A stretch of 40,171 nucleotides of DNA from NCBI GenBank assembly GCA_945872615.1, contig CAMBZZ010000013.1, positions 1 through 40,171 of the forward strand, read 5' to 3'. The stretch's first letter is position 1, and each line of letters starts with the position of its first letter. A program made the position numbers and the translations under genes. The notes under the pieces were generated by a model. The model was given only the letters and a program-made list of their open reading frames with translations, did not search any database and was not told the DNA's origin. Of the stretch, positions 24,096 to 34,404 are shown one piece after another. Origin of the DNA: an uncultured Clostridia bacterium (GTDB lineage Bacteria > Bacillota > Clostridia > Christensenellales > UBA3700).

Positions 24096-24305
24096 ATGCA
24101 AAAAATCGAAGAAATTCAAAAAAGACTGCGAGAAGCAATACAATGCAGTAATATCAGTCAAAAAGAACTTGCTCAAAGGTTGGGTATCAACCCGTCTACC
24201 GTCAGCAAATATATGCGACTTGACAAATACCCGTCTTTGGATACCTTCGCCAATATATGCGATATTCTTGACGTATCTGCAGACGAGATTTTGGGGCTAA
24301 AATAA
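24096..24305 (+). CDS. Small XRE-family HTH transcriptional regulator
   Basis: A 69-residue protein that is essentially one Cro/C1-type helix-turn-helix domain: QKELAQRLGINPSTVSKYMR holds the HTH, and DTFANICDILDVSADEILGL is the usual closing helix pair. The ATG at 24096 is preferred because the domain starts there; the frame is open from 24048, but that stretch covers the operator region. It has no sensor domain, so it probably acts as a simple dimeric repressor. It is divergent from the zinc-ribbon pair, with two matching palindromes between them. Confidence 0.88.
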   Translation: MQKIEEIQKRLREAIQCSNISQKELAQRLGINPSTVSKYMRLDKYPSLDTFANICDILDVSADEILGLK

Positions 24306-24324
24306 TCAAAAACTCAATACGTAT

Positions 24325-24358
24325 CAACAAAACGCAGTCTTTCGACTGCGTTTTGTTG
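24325..24358. terminator. Bidirectional terminator between XRE gene and lipoprotein gene
   Basis: A 15-bp perfect stem (24325-24339 with 24344-24358) has a TTTC loop. It lies 19 nt after the XRE stop and just past the convergent lipoprotein gene. The stem includes four A/T pairs on each side, but no long U run follows, so efficiency is uncertain. Confidence 0.75.
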
Positions 24359-24375
24359 TAATTAACTTAGCGATT

Positions 24376-25890
24376 TTATTTTACATATTCGTTGTACACA
24401 TAATACTTCGCGTTGCCGTCGGTGGTAATAACCTTATAAACCTTCTTATACGACTTCTCCGATGCGAAGTAATAATATACGGCATTGATGCTCTGCACGT
24501 TGTCTATAACTTGGCTCTCGAGCACATAGAAATATACTTTGTCGCCGACTTTGTAGTAATTGTCGCTAAACGTTACGCTCTCGCCAATCCCCGCCGTTAT
24601 CTCACGCGTATTGTCGTTGACAATATCGTATATATAATATCTTGTCTTATCGGTATCGTCCTTATCTTGCATGCTATAGGCAAGTTTGCCGTCGTCGGTG
24701 TATTTATACGAGTTGACGTCGGCTATATTGATGATGAGTTTTCCGCTCAAAGTATAAATCTTGTTATTGACTTTGACGGTATCACTATTAATCGTCGCAT
24801 TAATATTTTTGGCAAACTTGACGATACATTTGTTGCCTTCATACAAACAACTATCCGTAGCGTTGCTCAAAAGAAGTTGCTGTTTGCCGTCCGCCCCACA
24901 ATATTCTTTGGCGCTCGTTGCACCCTTGAGCATCTTTTGGAGGTCTACTTTGACGGTAATATTGCCAACAGCGTCAAGCCCGAAAGATTGCACGTACGAC
25001 GCGGTAAGTCCTTTATCTACAATATCGGAAATCTTGAGTATTACGCTGTCGTCGTACAACTCTTGAGTAGCTTGCACGTAATAATTAAACTTTACCTTTT
25101 TACTCTTACCGCTCTTGACGTCGTAACAATAGGTATTGATGTCGTACTTTTTTCCCTCTATGAATAAATCGAATTTATCGTTGTCGGCATAAGATAGGGT
25201 TAGATATTGACAGAAGAATTTGTTGCCGATTAGCCATATTGCGTTGGCTTCTGCCTCTAGCGACACGTTGAGGTCTACTTGTGGGAAAAATTCTCCTACA
25301 TACTTGCCTTTTTGGTTATAGAACTTAAATCCGTAATTATTGCCGTTGTCTACGGGTTTTGCTTGATAATCGCCTATTTGGATTAACTCGCCGTAACGCA
25401 ACCTTTCCTCAAAAGGAGACTGCGACTTTTTGAGTAGTCCGTCCATGCCGATATAATAGGTTATCTCGGAATTTTTGTCATAAAACTCGTTGCCTATGAT
25501 TGTACCTTCAAGTCCCGAAGCAATCAATCCGTCCTTTCCGTACAAAATGTATTTGCTTTCCGTATTGATTTGAGCATAGAACCCGTCGCTAATCTGAATA
25601 ATTTCCAATGTGGAATCGGTGACTATCATGGTGCTCGTCTCAAAATTGAACAAACTATAATAGGTCTTGCCGTCTAATGTGTTGTAGTATCTAAAGGTAG
25701 CCAGTCCGAATTCGTCGCTGTCTTCGATATAAGCACTTTTATTTACGTTGAGCCCCGTTACTTCTTGTAAAGAGTAACTTACCTTGTCTTGCTTGCCAAA
25801 AAGTTTATCTACTCCTTGACTACACCCTGCCAAACCTATCGTCAAAACTACTATCAAACAAATAAGTATAGCAACTACCGTTTTTTTCAT
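24376..25890 (-). CDS. Large lipoprotein of unknown function
   Basis: A 504-residue protein with a lipoprotein signal: a basic start MKKT, a hydrophobic core, and the lipobox LAGC with lipidated C23. The remainder has no membrane segment. It is strand-rich with repeated short blocks pairing an aromatic residue with Asp/Lys/Gly (for example Y-Y-I-G-M-D-G, S-Y-K-Y-T-D-D-G-K), which hints at a beta-propeller-like outer-surface domain, but no catalytic motif or named family is recognised. AAGGAGAG precedes the ATG at 25890; the open frame extends to 25974, but those residues precede the ribosome site. It is transcribed alone from its own promoter. Confidence 0.8.
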   Translation of the reverse strand: MKKTVVAILICLIVVLTIGLAGCSQGVDKLFGKQDKVSYSLQEVTGLNVNKSAYIEDSDEFGLATFRYYNTLDGKTYYSLFNFETSTMIVTDSTLEIIQISDGFYAQINTESKYILYGKDGLIASGLEGTIIGNEFYDKNSEITYYIGMDGLLKKSQSPFEERLRYGELIQIGDYQAKPVDNGNNYGFKFYNQKGKYVGEFFPQVDLNVSLEAEANAIWLIGNKFFCQYLTLSYADNDKFDLFIEGKKYDINTYCYDVKSGKSKKVKFNYYVQATQELYDDSVILKISDIVDKGLTASYVQSFGLDAVGNITVKVDLQKMLKGATSAKEYCGADGKQQLLLSNATDSCLYEGNKCIVKFAKNINATINSDTVKVNNKIYTLSGKLIINIADVNSYKYTDDGKLAYSMQDKDDTDKTRYYIYDIVNDNTREITAGIGESVTFSDNYYKVGDKVYFYVLESQVIDNVQSINAVYYYFASEKSYKKVYKVITTDGNAKYYVYNEYVK

Positions 25891-25932
25891 ATATTCTCTC
25901 CTTTTTTGCGTTGATACGCATATATCTCTTAT

Positions 25933-25961
25933 ATTATACTCTATCGTTTTATCTAATTCAA
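25933..25961 (-). promoter_or_regulatory. Promoter of the 504-aa lipoprotein gene
   Basis: On the minus strand TTGAAT (25956-25961), a 17-bp spacer and a perfect TATAAT (25933-25938) leave a leader of about 35 nt before the ATG. Confidence 0.75.
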
Positions 25962-25981
25962 CATATTTTGACAAAAATATA

Positions 25982-26006
25982 AAAACGGACGTCTAGCGTC
26001 CGTTTT
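25982..26006 (-). terminator. Terminator of the pcrA-ligA operon
   Basis: A perfect 10-bp stem AAAACGGACG/CGTCCGTTTT with loop TCTAG lies 30 nt after the ligA stop. In the minus direction it is followed by a T-rich stretch. Confidence 0.88.
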
Positions 26007-26035
26007 AGCAAAATTATTTTGAAAAGTTGCTCTTA

Positions 26036-27988
<1,953 letters not shown>

Positions 27989-28022
27989 TTATTTTTGCAT
28001 TTTTGTCGACACGTATCGACTT

Positions 28023-30206
28023 TTAGCCCTCAATTATCTCTATAGGCGCCAATCGCATATTAAATGTTTTGACACCTAGTCCCGCAAATTCTATCCTTGC
28101 GTTTTCGCCGAGAATTTCTATTATCTTGCCCTCGCCGAATCTCGAATGTCTGACTATTTGTCCCACTTTGAACTTTGACAAGTCGCGTGTCTTTTCGATA
28201 CTAGACTTGGCGGCGGCAAAAGCCGGCGTCGGTTTGCTGATAGTCGTATAATCTATTTTGCTCTTAGGCGCTTCGTAATACTGTCCGTAAGGTTTCTTGT
28301 CCTCACGCTCTTTTTCCAATCCGCCTTCTTTCAAAAATCTACTTGCCAAGCCGTACTCTCTACGTCCGTAACGGAAACGACTGAAAGCGTTGGTAAGGTA
28401 TAGCCTCTCTTTGGCTCTTGTCACGGCTACGTACATAATACGCCTTTCTTCTTGCAAATCATCGTCGTTGACTATGGCGCTGGCAATAGGGAAAAGTCCG
28501 TCCTCGAGCCCCACTACGAACACGCATCTAAATTCCAAACCCTTGACGCCGTGTACCGTTGCCAAGGTGACGCTGTCGGCTTCGTCGTCTCTATCGTTGT
28601 CTGTGAGCAAAGATACCGACTGCAAAAAGTCCTCCAGCACAGGATTTTCGTTGTCTTTGCAATACTCTTTGACCGCTGTAACGAAGTCGTCGATATTGTC
28701 GAGGCGGTTGGCGTCCTCGGCATCCTTTTTGTCGTACATCGACTCAAAATCAATTATTTCCCTTGCCAAGTCGATAAATCCGCTAAGTGGCACGTTTTTT
28801 ACATTTTCCAATCGTATTATTACGTCGCTAAACTTGGATATATTGTTGGCTGTCGCCGACGGCAGCCCTAGAGAATGTACCCTTTTGATAGCGTCGTACA
28901 ATCTTATTCCGTGTTCTTGAGCCGCCTGAATTATCTTGGAGATTGCTCCGTCGCCTATACCCCTCTTAGGCGTATTGATAACTCTCAAAATGCTCTCGCT
29001 GTCGCTTGGATTGGCAATAAACTTGAGATATGCAAGAAAGTCCTTGATTTCCTTTCGCTCAAAGAACTTGTTGCCGCCTACGACCTTGTAAGGATAGTTG
29101 TATAGAGCCAGCTTTTCTTCAAAAGAACGAGAAATCGAGTTGGCGCGATATAGTATGGCAAAGTCGCTAAAGTTGTAGCCGTTGTGACGCATGAGAGCGG
29201 TAATCTGTTCGATAACGTAGTCGGCTTCCGCCTTTTCGTCACCCAGAGAACGATATATTACCCCTGTACCCTTGTCTCCCGCCGTCCAAAGATTTTTGCC
29301 TACTCTGCTGTTGTTGTTGGCGATAATTTTGTTGGCAAGCGCTAAGATATTGCCCGTCGAACGGTAATTTTGTTCCAATTTATACAACCTACAACCGGCA
29401 AACTGTTCGTGAAATTTTTTGACGTTTTGCACCTCTGCCCAACGCCAGCCATATATACTTTGGTCGTCGTCGCCCACGGCAAAAACGTTGCCGTACTTCA
29501 TTGCCAGCATACGAACGAGCATATATTGGATGCGGTTGGTGTCTTGGAATTCGTCAACGTGAATATATCTAAATCTTTCTTGATACTTTTCGAGTATATC
29601 GGGACGAGTGGTAAAAAGCTTGACCGTCTTGAGCAACAAGTCATCAAAATCCAACGCATTGTTGTCTACCAACGTCTTCTCGTAAGCTCTGTAGACGTCG
29701 GTTATTAAGGAACTATTGCGTTCCATCTTTATCCTTTCGCCGTAGGCTTCGGGGTCGAGAGCATGGTTTTTGGCGTTGGAGATATGCCAACGCACCGTTT
29801 TAAAAAAGTCCTTGTCGGTATCAATGCCTAAGTCGGCGACCAAACGCTTGACTATCTTGGTGCAATCAGCATCGTCATAAATGGTAAAGTTGGGACTAAA
29901 TCCTTCCAAAGACTCAATCTCGGCACGCAAAATGCGAGCACATAGCGAGTGAAAAGTAGCGATAGTCACTTCGCTTCTACCCGTCACTTGATATACTCTC
30001 TCTTTCATCTCGCCCGCTGCCTTGTTGGTAAACGTAATGGCAAGAATATGATGCGGAGCTACCCCTTTTTCTTCGATAAGGTAGGCGATGCGATAGGTAA
30101 GCACGCGCGTTTTTCCACTGCCTGCTCCTGCCAAAACAAGCACCGCGCCTTCGGTATCTAAGACGGGTTTTAGTTGTTCGGGATTGAGCAATTCGGTATA
30201 ATCCAT
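28023..30206 (-). CDS. pcrA: ATP-dependent DNA helicase PcrA (UvrD family)
   Basis: A 727-residue SF1A 3'-5' helicase for repair and rolling-circle replication. Visible are the Q-motif region LNPEQ, Walker A AGAGSGKT (26-33), DEFQDTN, GDDDQSIYGWR, the QNYRST motif, VTLATVHGVKGLEF, and AVTRAKERLYL. The C-terminal Tudor-like tail FKVGQIVRHSRFGEGKI is that of PcrA and binds RNA polymerase in relatives. The ATG at 30206 follows GGAGGAAGT; the open frame extends to 30260 but without a ribosome site. It has its own promoter. Confidence 0.96.
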   Translation of the reverse strand: MDYTELLNPEQLKPVLDTEGAVLVLAGAGSGKTRVLTYRIAYLIEEKGVAPHHILAITFTNKAAGEMKERVYQVTGRSEVTIATFHSLCARILRAEIESLEGFSPNFTIYDDADCTKIVKRLVADLGIDTDKDFFKTVRWHISNAKNHALDPEAYGERIKMERNSSLITDVYRAYEKTLVDNNALDFDDLLLKTVKLFTTRPDILEKYQERFRYIHVDEFQDTNRIQYMLVRMLAMKYGNVFAVGDDDQSIYGWRWAEVQNVKKFHEQFAGCRLYKLEQNYRSTGNILALANKIIANNNSRVGKNLWTAGDKGTGVIYRSLGDEKAEADYVIEQITALMRHNGYNFSDFAILYRANSISRSFEEKLALYNYPYKVVGGNKFFERKEIKDFLAYLKFIANPSDSESILRVINTPKRGIGDGAISKIIQAAQEHGIRLYDAIKRVHSLGLPSATANNISKFSDVIIRLENVKNVPLSGFIDLAREIIDFESMYDKKDAEDANRLDNIDDFVTAVKEYCKDNENPVLEDFLQSVSLLTDNDRDDEADSVTLATVHGVKGLEFRCVFVVGLEDGLFPIASAIVNDDDLQEERRIMYVAVTRAKERLYLTNAFSRFRYGRREYGLASRFLKEGGLEKEREDKKPYGQYYEAPKSKIDYTTISKPTPAFAAAKSSIEKTRDLSKFKVGQIVRHSRFGEGKIIEILGENARIEFAGLGVKTFNMRLAPIEIIEG

Positions 30207-30227
30207 ACTTCCTCCAAAGTTAGGATT

Positions 30228-30256
30228 ATTATACCATATCGCCGTGTGATTATCAA
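30228..30256 (-). promoter_or_regulatory. pcrA-ligA promoter
   Basis: On the minus strand TTGATA (30251-30256), a 17-bp spacer and a perfect TATAAT (30228-30233) lie in the short gap between the 106-aa gene and pcrA, about 22 bp before the pcrA ATG. Confidence 0.7.
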
Positions 30257-30265
30257 TCACTTATA

Positions 30266-30586
30266 TTATTTTGTTATCTTTTCTTTGATATATCTATCCT
30301 TGAGTTTCTTATACCATTTGGAAGTCTGCAAAACCATACGCTGTTTGTTGACCTCGTCGTCGATTTTGACGATAAGGAGGTCGTCGATGATTCTTCCTAT
30401 AGGATTGGTAGCAACTTCTTGTTGTTCCATTATTTCTTCTACCGTCTTGTACGCTATATCCTCGCGTGATTTATAAAAAGAGCGAGCTATTATTTCTTTT
30501 CGCTGTTCCGTTTCGTGTTTGGCTTGCAATCGAATTTTGGCTTGTTTTGCCAAAAAGTGCAAAGAAGAATCATCAGAGTCGTGCAT
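30266..30586 (-). CDS. Hypothetical 106-residue charged protein
   Basis: Not recognised. It is a soluble, highly charged, mostly helical-looking protein (start MHDSDDSSLHFLAKQAKIRL, a Lys/Glu/Gln-rich middle, a central NPIGRIIDDLLIVKIDDEV segment, basic end). It has no membrane segment, signal or Cys motif. A very strong AGGAGGG precedes the ATG, and a good promoter lies upstream, so it is a real gene. It sits 59 nt before pcrA on the same strand. The basic, charged make-up could suit a protein- or nucleic-acid-binding accessory factor, but this is a guess. Confidence 0.75.
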   Translation of the reverse strand: MHDSDDSSLHFLAKQAKIRLQAKHETEQRKEIIARSFYKSREDIAYKTVEEIMEQQEVATNPIGRIIDDLLIVKIDDEVNKQRMVLQTSKWYKKLKDRYIKEKITK

Positions 30587-30600
30587 ATACCCTCCTAAAA

Positions 30601-30863
30601 AAACATATTATATTCAATTTTGTTCGTGAATTACTTTTGACATCTATATAATACTATTTTTGTCGCATTGTTGCAAGCGAAATTTGAAAAATTTTCAAAT
30701 ATTTAAAAAATAGTCCAAATGCCCTATTTTTCGATAAAATATGGCATTTTTATTGGATTTTGTGGGTAATTTTTTGTAGATATTTGTAACATTTTGTATA
30801 AATATAGATAATATATTTGAATTTTGTTCAATTTTTGAATAAACATCTCACAAAAATACTTAT
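30601..30863. other. AT-rich intergenic stretch
   Basis: No gene is supported here. Apart from the promoter at its left end, it holds a palindrome ATTTGAAAA-A-TTTTCAAAT (30682-30700) just upstream of that promoter's -35 box, and long A/T tracts that could act as an UP element or bent DNA. Nothing else is recognisable. Confidence 0.5.
30648..30676 (-). promoter_or_regulatory. Promoter of the 106-aa hypothetical gene
   Basis: On the minus strand TTGCAA (30671-30676), a 17-bp spacer and TATTAT (30648-30653) lie about 60 bp before the ATG. Confidence 0.65.
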
Positions 30864-30874
30864 AAAAAAAATCG

Positions 30875-30896
30875 ACCCGCAACTGTAGTTGCGGGT
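30875..30896 (-). terminator. rpsU terminator
   Basis: The stem ACCCGCAACT/AGTTGCGGGT is followed in the minus direction by a run of eight T (A run at 30864-30871). It lies 6 nt after the rpsU stop. Confidence 0.9.
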
Positions 30897-30902
30897 TTGA
30901 CT

Positions 30903-31079
30903 TTAGGCTTTGTTTCTCTTGCGGGCTGCTTCTGCCTTCTTCTTACGCTTTACGCTTGGTTTTTCATAGGCTTCACGCTTACGCAATTCTCCGATAATGC
31001 CGTCTCTTGCGCATTTACGCTTAAATCTTCTGATAGCACTGTCCAAAGACTCGTTTTCTCCAACTTTTACCGTAGACAT
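30903..31079 (-). CDS. rpsU: Small-subunit ribosomal protein bS21
   Basis: A 58-residue strongly basic protein starting [20 protein letters not shown], with the bS21 core [22 protein letters not shown] and a Lys/Arg-rich tail. bS21 joins the 30S platform and helps the mRNA anti-Shine-Dalgarno interaction. AAGGGGGCG precedes the ATG. The leader contains a small hairpin TTTCCG/CGGAAA (31092-31108) whose end touches the ribosome site, a possible control point. It has its own promoter after the HIT gene. Confidence 0.96.
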   Translation of the reverse strand: MSTVKVGENESLDSAIRRFKRKCARDGIIGELRKREAYEKPSVKRKKKAEAARKRNKA

Positions 31080-31119
31080 GATTTCGCCCCCTTTCCGCAG
31101 CTCGGAAATATTCTTCTAT

Positions 31120-31148
31120 ATCTTACCCTAATATCTTAGACTTGTCAA
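31120..31148 (-). promoter_or_regulatory. rpsU promoter
   Basis: On the minus strand a perfect TTGACA (31143-31148), a 17-bp spacer and TAAGAT (31120-31125) lie about 40 bp before rpsU. Confidence 0.8.
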
Positions 31149-31162
31149 ACGATTTTTACTCG

Positions 31163-31501
31163 TTATCCCATTTTTTCGTCTAGTTGTCTGCCGCCAAGCA
31201 AATGCAAGTGCAAGTGAGCCACGCTTTGACAGCCGTGCTTGCCCTTGTTGGTGATTATTCTAAAGCCATCGTCAAGACCCTTCTCCTTGGCAATTTCAGC
31301 CAACTTCTTGATCATTTTGCCTACGACTACCGCTCTTTCGTCGTCCAGTTCCGCTACCGACGCAAAGTGCTCCTTTGGTATAGCAAGCAAATGCACGGGT
31401 GCTTGAGGATTGACGTCTTTGATTACGATAAATTCATCGTCTTCGTACAACTTGGTGCTAGGAATTTCTCCCTTGATAATTTTGCAAAAAATGCAGTCCA
31501 T
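31163..31501 (-). CDS. HIT-family nucleotide hydrolase (HinT-like)
   Basis: A 112-residue histidine-triad protein. FCKIIKGEIPS opens the family fold, and the catalytic triad HLHLH lies at 96-100, followed by LLGG. HinT-type enzymes hydrolyse purine nucleoside phosphoramidates and acyl-adenylates, including lysyl-AMP. CIFC at the N-terminus could bind zinc with later residues in this subfamily. AGGAGA precedes the ATG, 1 nt after the mtaB stop, so it is the last gene of the prmA operon. Confidence 0.94.
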   Translation of the reverse strand: MDCIFCKIIKGEIPSTKLYEDDEFIVIKDVNPQAPVHLLAIPKEHFASVAELDDERAVVVGKMIKKLAEIAKEKGLDDGFRIITNKGKHGCQSVAHLHLHLLGGRQLDEKMG

Positions 31502-31502
31502 A

Positions 31503-32750
31503 TTATTCTCCTTTCGGACGGCAAATCAGAATGCCGTCAATGATTTTTTCTCCCAACGCCAGCACAAGTCGGTCGGCACCTGCGCCTCGTACTTTGCATC
31601 TGATATACTCTCGACTGTAGCCCTCGGCGTATTTGCCGTCACTCTCTTCCGTCAATATCTCCACTTCTTTACCTATAAACTTGTTTAGGTACTCTTCTTT
31701 ACACTTGCCTACAACAACGCCAAGGCTCTCCTTGCGTTGTTTTACGCTTTCGCCGTCCACCCTCTTCATCTTGCCTGCAACCGTGCCTTTGCGAGAAGAA
31801 TAAGGGAAGACGTGCACTTGTCCAAAGCCTACCAAAGATACGAATTTTTCCGTTTCCTTGGCTTGCTCAGCCGTCTCGGTAGGAAAGCCGACTATCACGT
31901 CGGTGGTAATATTGGCGTCGGAGTAATACTTGCGTACGAGCTCCACCTTGTCGAGATATTGACGAGTGGTGTATTTTCTATTCATCTTTTTGAGTACGCC
32001 GTCGCTTCCACTCTGCAAACTTAGGTGGAATTGTGGGCAAAAACTCTTTAGTTTTTGCGTAGCCGTCAACAGTTCGTCCGTAATTGCCGACCACTCCAAA
32101 GAGCCAAGTCTTATGCGGCACTCTACCTCTGCCAAAGCCTCAATAAGCTCGGTGAGCGAAGTCCCCGTATCCAAGCCAAAAGACGACATATCTATGCCCG
32201 TCAGCACTATTTCGTGGCAAGAATTTTGTAGTCTACGGCACTCGTCCACCACAGAGGATAGACTGCGCGAGCGACTTCTACCTCTAAGGTATGGTATTAG
32301 GCAATATGAGCAAAAATTGTTGCATCCGTCTTGGATTTTGACGTAAGCCCTCGTCCTCTCGACTATCGCCTCGAAGTCGTCCTCGTATTGCGTAGGCAAG
32401 TCGCTAACTACCACGCCCGTTGCTTGTAACTTATCCACCAAACTTGCCTTGTCGGCAACGCCCGACACGTAGGTCACGCCCTTTTTGGTCTTAAACTGCT
32501 CGGCGTTGTTCTGTGAGGCGCAACCGCATACCACTATCTTGGCATCTGGATTGCACGCCAAGCACCTCGACACGTATTGTCTAGACTTACGCTCCGCCTC
32601 GTTGGTGACGGCGCACGTATTGAGAATATACACCTCTGCCCATTGCAAGTCCTCGACCACCTCGTGACCTCTCTTTCTCAGTTCTCCCGTCAAGCAGTCG
32701 CACTCGTATTGGTTGACCTTGCAACCGAGGTTGCATACGGCGATTTTCAT
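31503..32750 (-). CDS. mtaB: tRNA t6A37 methylthiotransferase MtaB
   Basis: A 415-residue radical-SAM methylthiotransferase converting t6A37 to ms2t6A37 in ANN-decoding tRNAs. The UPF0004 domain has the auxiliary-cluster cysteines C10 (GCKVN), C46 (NTCAVT) and C77 (CGCASQ). The radical-SAM cluster is C143, C147 and C150 (CNNFCSYC), and a C-terminal TRAM domain follows. MtaB rather than MiaB is favoured by the GCKVNQYE start and by position after rsmE. ATG 32750 is used because it overlaps the rsmE stop as ATGA; the frame is open further into rsmE. Confidence 0.94.
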   Translation of the reverse strand: MKIAVCNLGCKVNQYECDCLTGELRKRGHEVVEDLQWAEVYILNTCAVTNEAERKSRQYVSRCLACNPDAKIVVCGCASQNNAEQFKTKKGVTYVSGVADKASLVDKLQATGVVVSDLPTQYEDDFEAIVERTRAYVKIQDGCNNFCSYCLIPYLRGRSRSRSLSSVVDECRRLQNSCHEIVLTGIDMSSFGLDTGTSLTELIEALAEVECRIRLGSLEWSAITDELLTATQKLKSFCPQFHLSLQSGSDGVLKKMNRKYTTRQYLDKVELVRKYYSDANITTDVIVGFPTETAEQAKETEKFVSLVGFGQVHVFPYSSRKGTVAGKMKRVDGESVKQRKESLGVVVGKCKEEYLNKFIGKEVEILTEESDGKYAEGYSREYIRCKVRGAGADRLVLALGEKIIDGILICRPKGE

Positions 32751-33475
32751 ATATTCATCTCTCCCGACTCGTACTCTATCAAGGCGCAAGTTGCTATGGC
32801 AGCCGTTTCGCATCTCAAAATGCGCTTGCCTAGGCTGACGATATTGGCGCCTATTTGTTTTGCTTTCTCCACTTCGCTCTCGTCAAACCCGCCTTCGCTA
32901 CCAATGATTATCGCGATAGACTTGGCGTCTTTTAGTCCCTCGACGTCGCCTATTTTGCCCACGGTAGCGTTTTCGTAAGGCATGACGATTATATCGCACT
33001 CTGAGGCTTTAGACAGCATATCGTCGTAGCCCACTATATCGTCTACCGCTACTATCTTGCTACGTCCGCATTGTTTGCACGCTTGCAAAGCAATCTTGTT
33101 CAATCGTTCCTTATTAAACTTGCTCTCGGTCACGTATTGCGAGCGAAAAGGCAAAAATTCGCTCACGCCGAGTTCTACGCCCTTTTGAATGATAATATCG
33201 AGCTTGTCGCCCTTAGGCAAAGCTTGACAAAGTACTATCTTCTTGGTAGGCTCGGCTTGATTGACTATAGTTTGGTCTATCTCGGCTACGGCGTAGTCCT
33301 TGTTGATAGCGGTGATAGTACATTCGTATTCCGTAGGCTCGTCAAGGCATACTATCGCCTTGTAACCCACCTTGTAGCGCAAAACTTTGGTGAGGTGAAT
33401 AAACTCCTCGCCGCGTATAATTATCTCACCGTCTCGCCTATCGCAAGCCTGAGCAAAAAATCTTCTTATCTCCAT
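32747..33475 (-). CDS. rsmE: 16S rRNA (uracil-N3)-methyltransferase RsmE
   Basis: A 242-residue SPOUT-class enzyme making m3U1498 in 16S rRNA. An N-terminal PUA-like domain starts MEIRRFFAQ, with HLTKVLR. The SPOUT knot contains IIGSEGGFDESEVEKA and LGKRILRCETAAI, the two family signatures. The start is taken as ATG 33475, inside the last codons of prmA (10-nt overlap); the frame is open to 33502. Both neighbours overlap, so expression is coupled. Confidence 0.95.
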   Translation of the reverse strand: MEIRRFFAQACDRRDGEIIIRGEEFIHLTKVLRYKVGYKAIVCLDEPTEYECTITAINKDYAVAEIDQTIVNQAEPTKKIVLCQALPKGDKLDIIIQKGVELGVSEFLPFRSQYVTESKFNKERLNKIALQACKQCGRSKIVAVDDIVGYDDMLSKASECDIIVMPYENATVGKIGDVEGLKDAKSIAIIIGSEGGFDESEVEKAKQIGANIVSLGKRILRCETAAIATCALIEYESGEMNI

Positions 33476-34395
33476 TGCACCGTCATACGCAAGGCAACCC
33501 ACTCGCCTTGCTCTATCCTCTCCACTATTTGATAACCTTTACTCTCAAAGGCACTCTCTACGTCGGACTTTCTATCCTTGATTATACCCGAAACAATCAC
33601 GTCTTTTCCTCTCTTGACGTATTTGCCTAGGTCGTTAGATAAGCCTATAAGCACGTCTGCGGTAATGTTGGCTATCACCACGTCGTACTTGGACGAAGTC
33701 TTATCCAAGAGATTGGCACTATCAATATTCATCTTGTCGGCAACGCCGTTGAGAGTAGCGTTTTCTTTGGCTACTCTGACGGCTTCGGGGTCAATATCGT
33801 AGGCGTCCACCTTGTCTGCGCCCAGTTTGACTGCAACTATACCGAGAATTCCGCTACCCGTACCCACGTCAACCACGCTCTTGTCTTCGAGTCCTATGCT
33901 CTGCATGAGGCGTATGCACATAGACGTCGTCTCGTGTTGTCCCGAGCCAAAAGCCGTGCCCGCATCTATCAGCACAGTCTTGTCGTCCACCTCGCCCTCT
34001 ATCCAACTTGGACGAATAGTTATCTCACCTAGAGTGATTGGCTTTTGCGTTTCTTTCCATTTCTCCACCCAATCGTTGTCGTCGGTCTCGGCTATGCTAT
34101 AGCTTAACTCTCCCAAGTCAAAAGGACAATTATCTCGCAAAAATTGTATCCTCTCGTCCAATCGTGCGAGTATATCGTTCAATTCGTCGGGCGTAAAGTA
34201 ACCTTTGACGTACACGTCGTCGCCTTGGTTTAGCACCTCGTCCGACACGTAGTCGTACAATACCTCACCCTCCAATTCCTTAAAGTCGTTGAGGTCGTAT
34301 ATTCCCACGCCCTTAGAGCCGAGGTCTTGCATTATATCCGCCACCAATTCGCTGGCTTGGGTTGTAGTTTTGATTGCAATCTCTTTGAATATCAT
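33466..34395 (-). CDS. prmA: Ribosomal protein L11 methyltransferase PrmA
   Basis: A 309-residue SAM-dependent enzyme that trimethylates ribosomal protein L11. The N-terminal recognition domain is followed by GTAFGSGQHETT, the SAM motif VVDVGTGSGILGI, YDIDPEAV and VIANITADVL. It follows dnaJ in the usual clostridial order. The ATG at 34395 has no Shine-Dalgarno, and the promoter -10 box ends only 9 nt before it, predicting an untranslated leader of only a few bases. Confidence 0.95.
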   Translation of the reverse strand: MIFKEIAIKTTTQASELVADIMQDLGSKGVGIYDLNDFKELEGEVLYDYVSDEVLNQGDDVYVKGYFTPDELNDILARLDERIQFLRDNCPFDLGELSYSIAETDDNDWVEKWKETQKPITLGEITIRPSWIEGEVDDKTVLIDAGTAFGSGQHETTSMCIRLMQSIGLEDKSVVDVGTGSGILGIVAVKLGADKVDAYDIDPEAVRVAKENATLNGVADKMNIDSANLLDKTSSKYDVVIANITADVLIGLSNDLGKYVKRGKDVIVSGIIKDRKSDVESAFESKGYQIVERIEQGEWVALRMTVQWR

Positions 34396-34404
34396 AGTGA
34401 CTTA

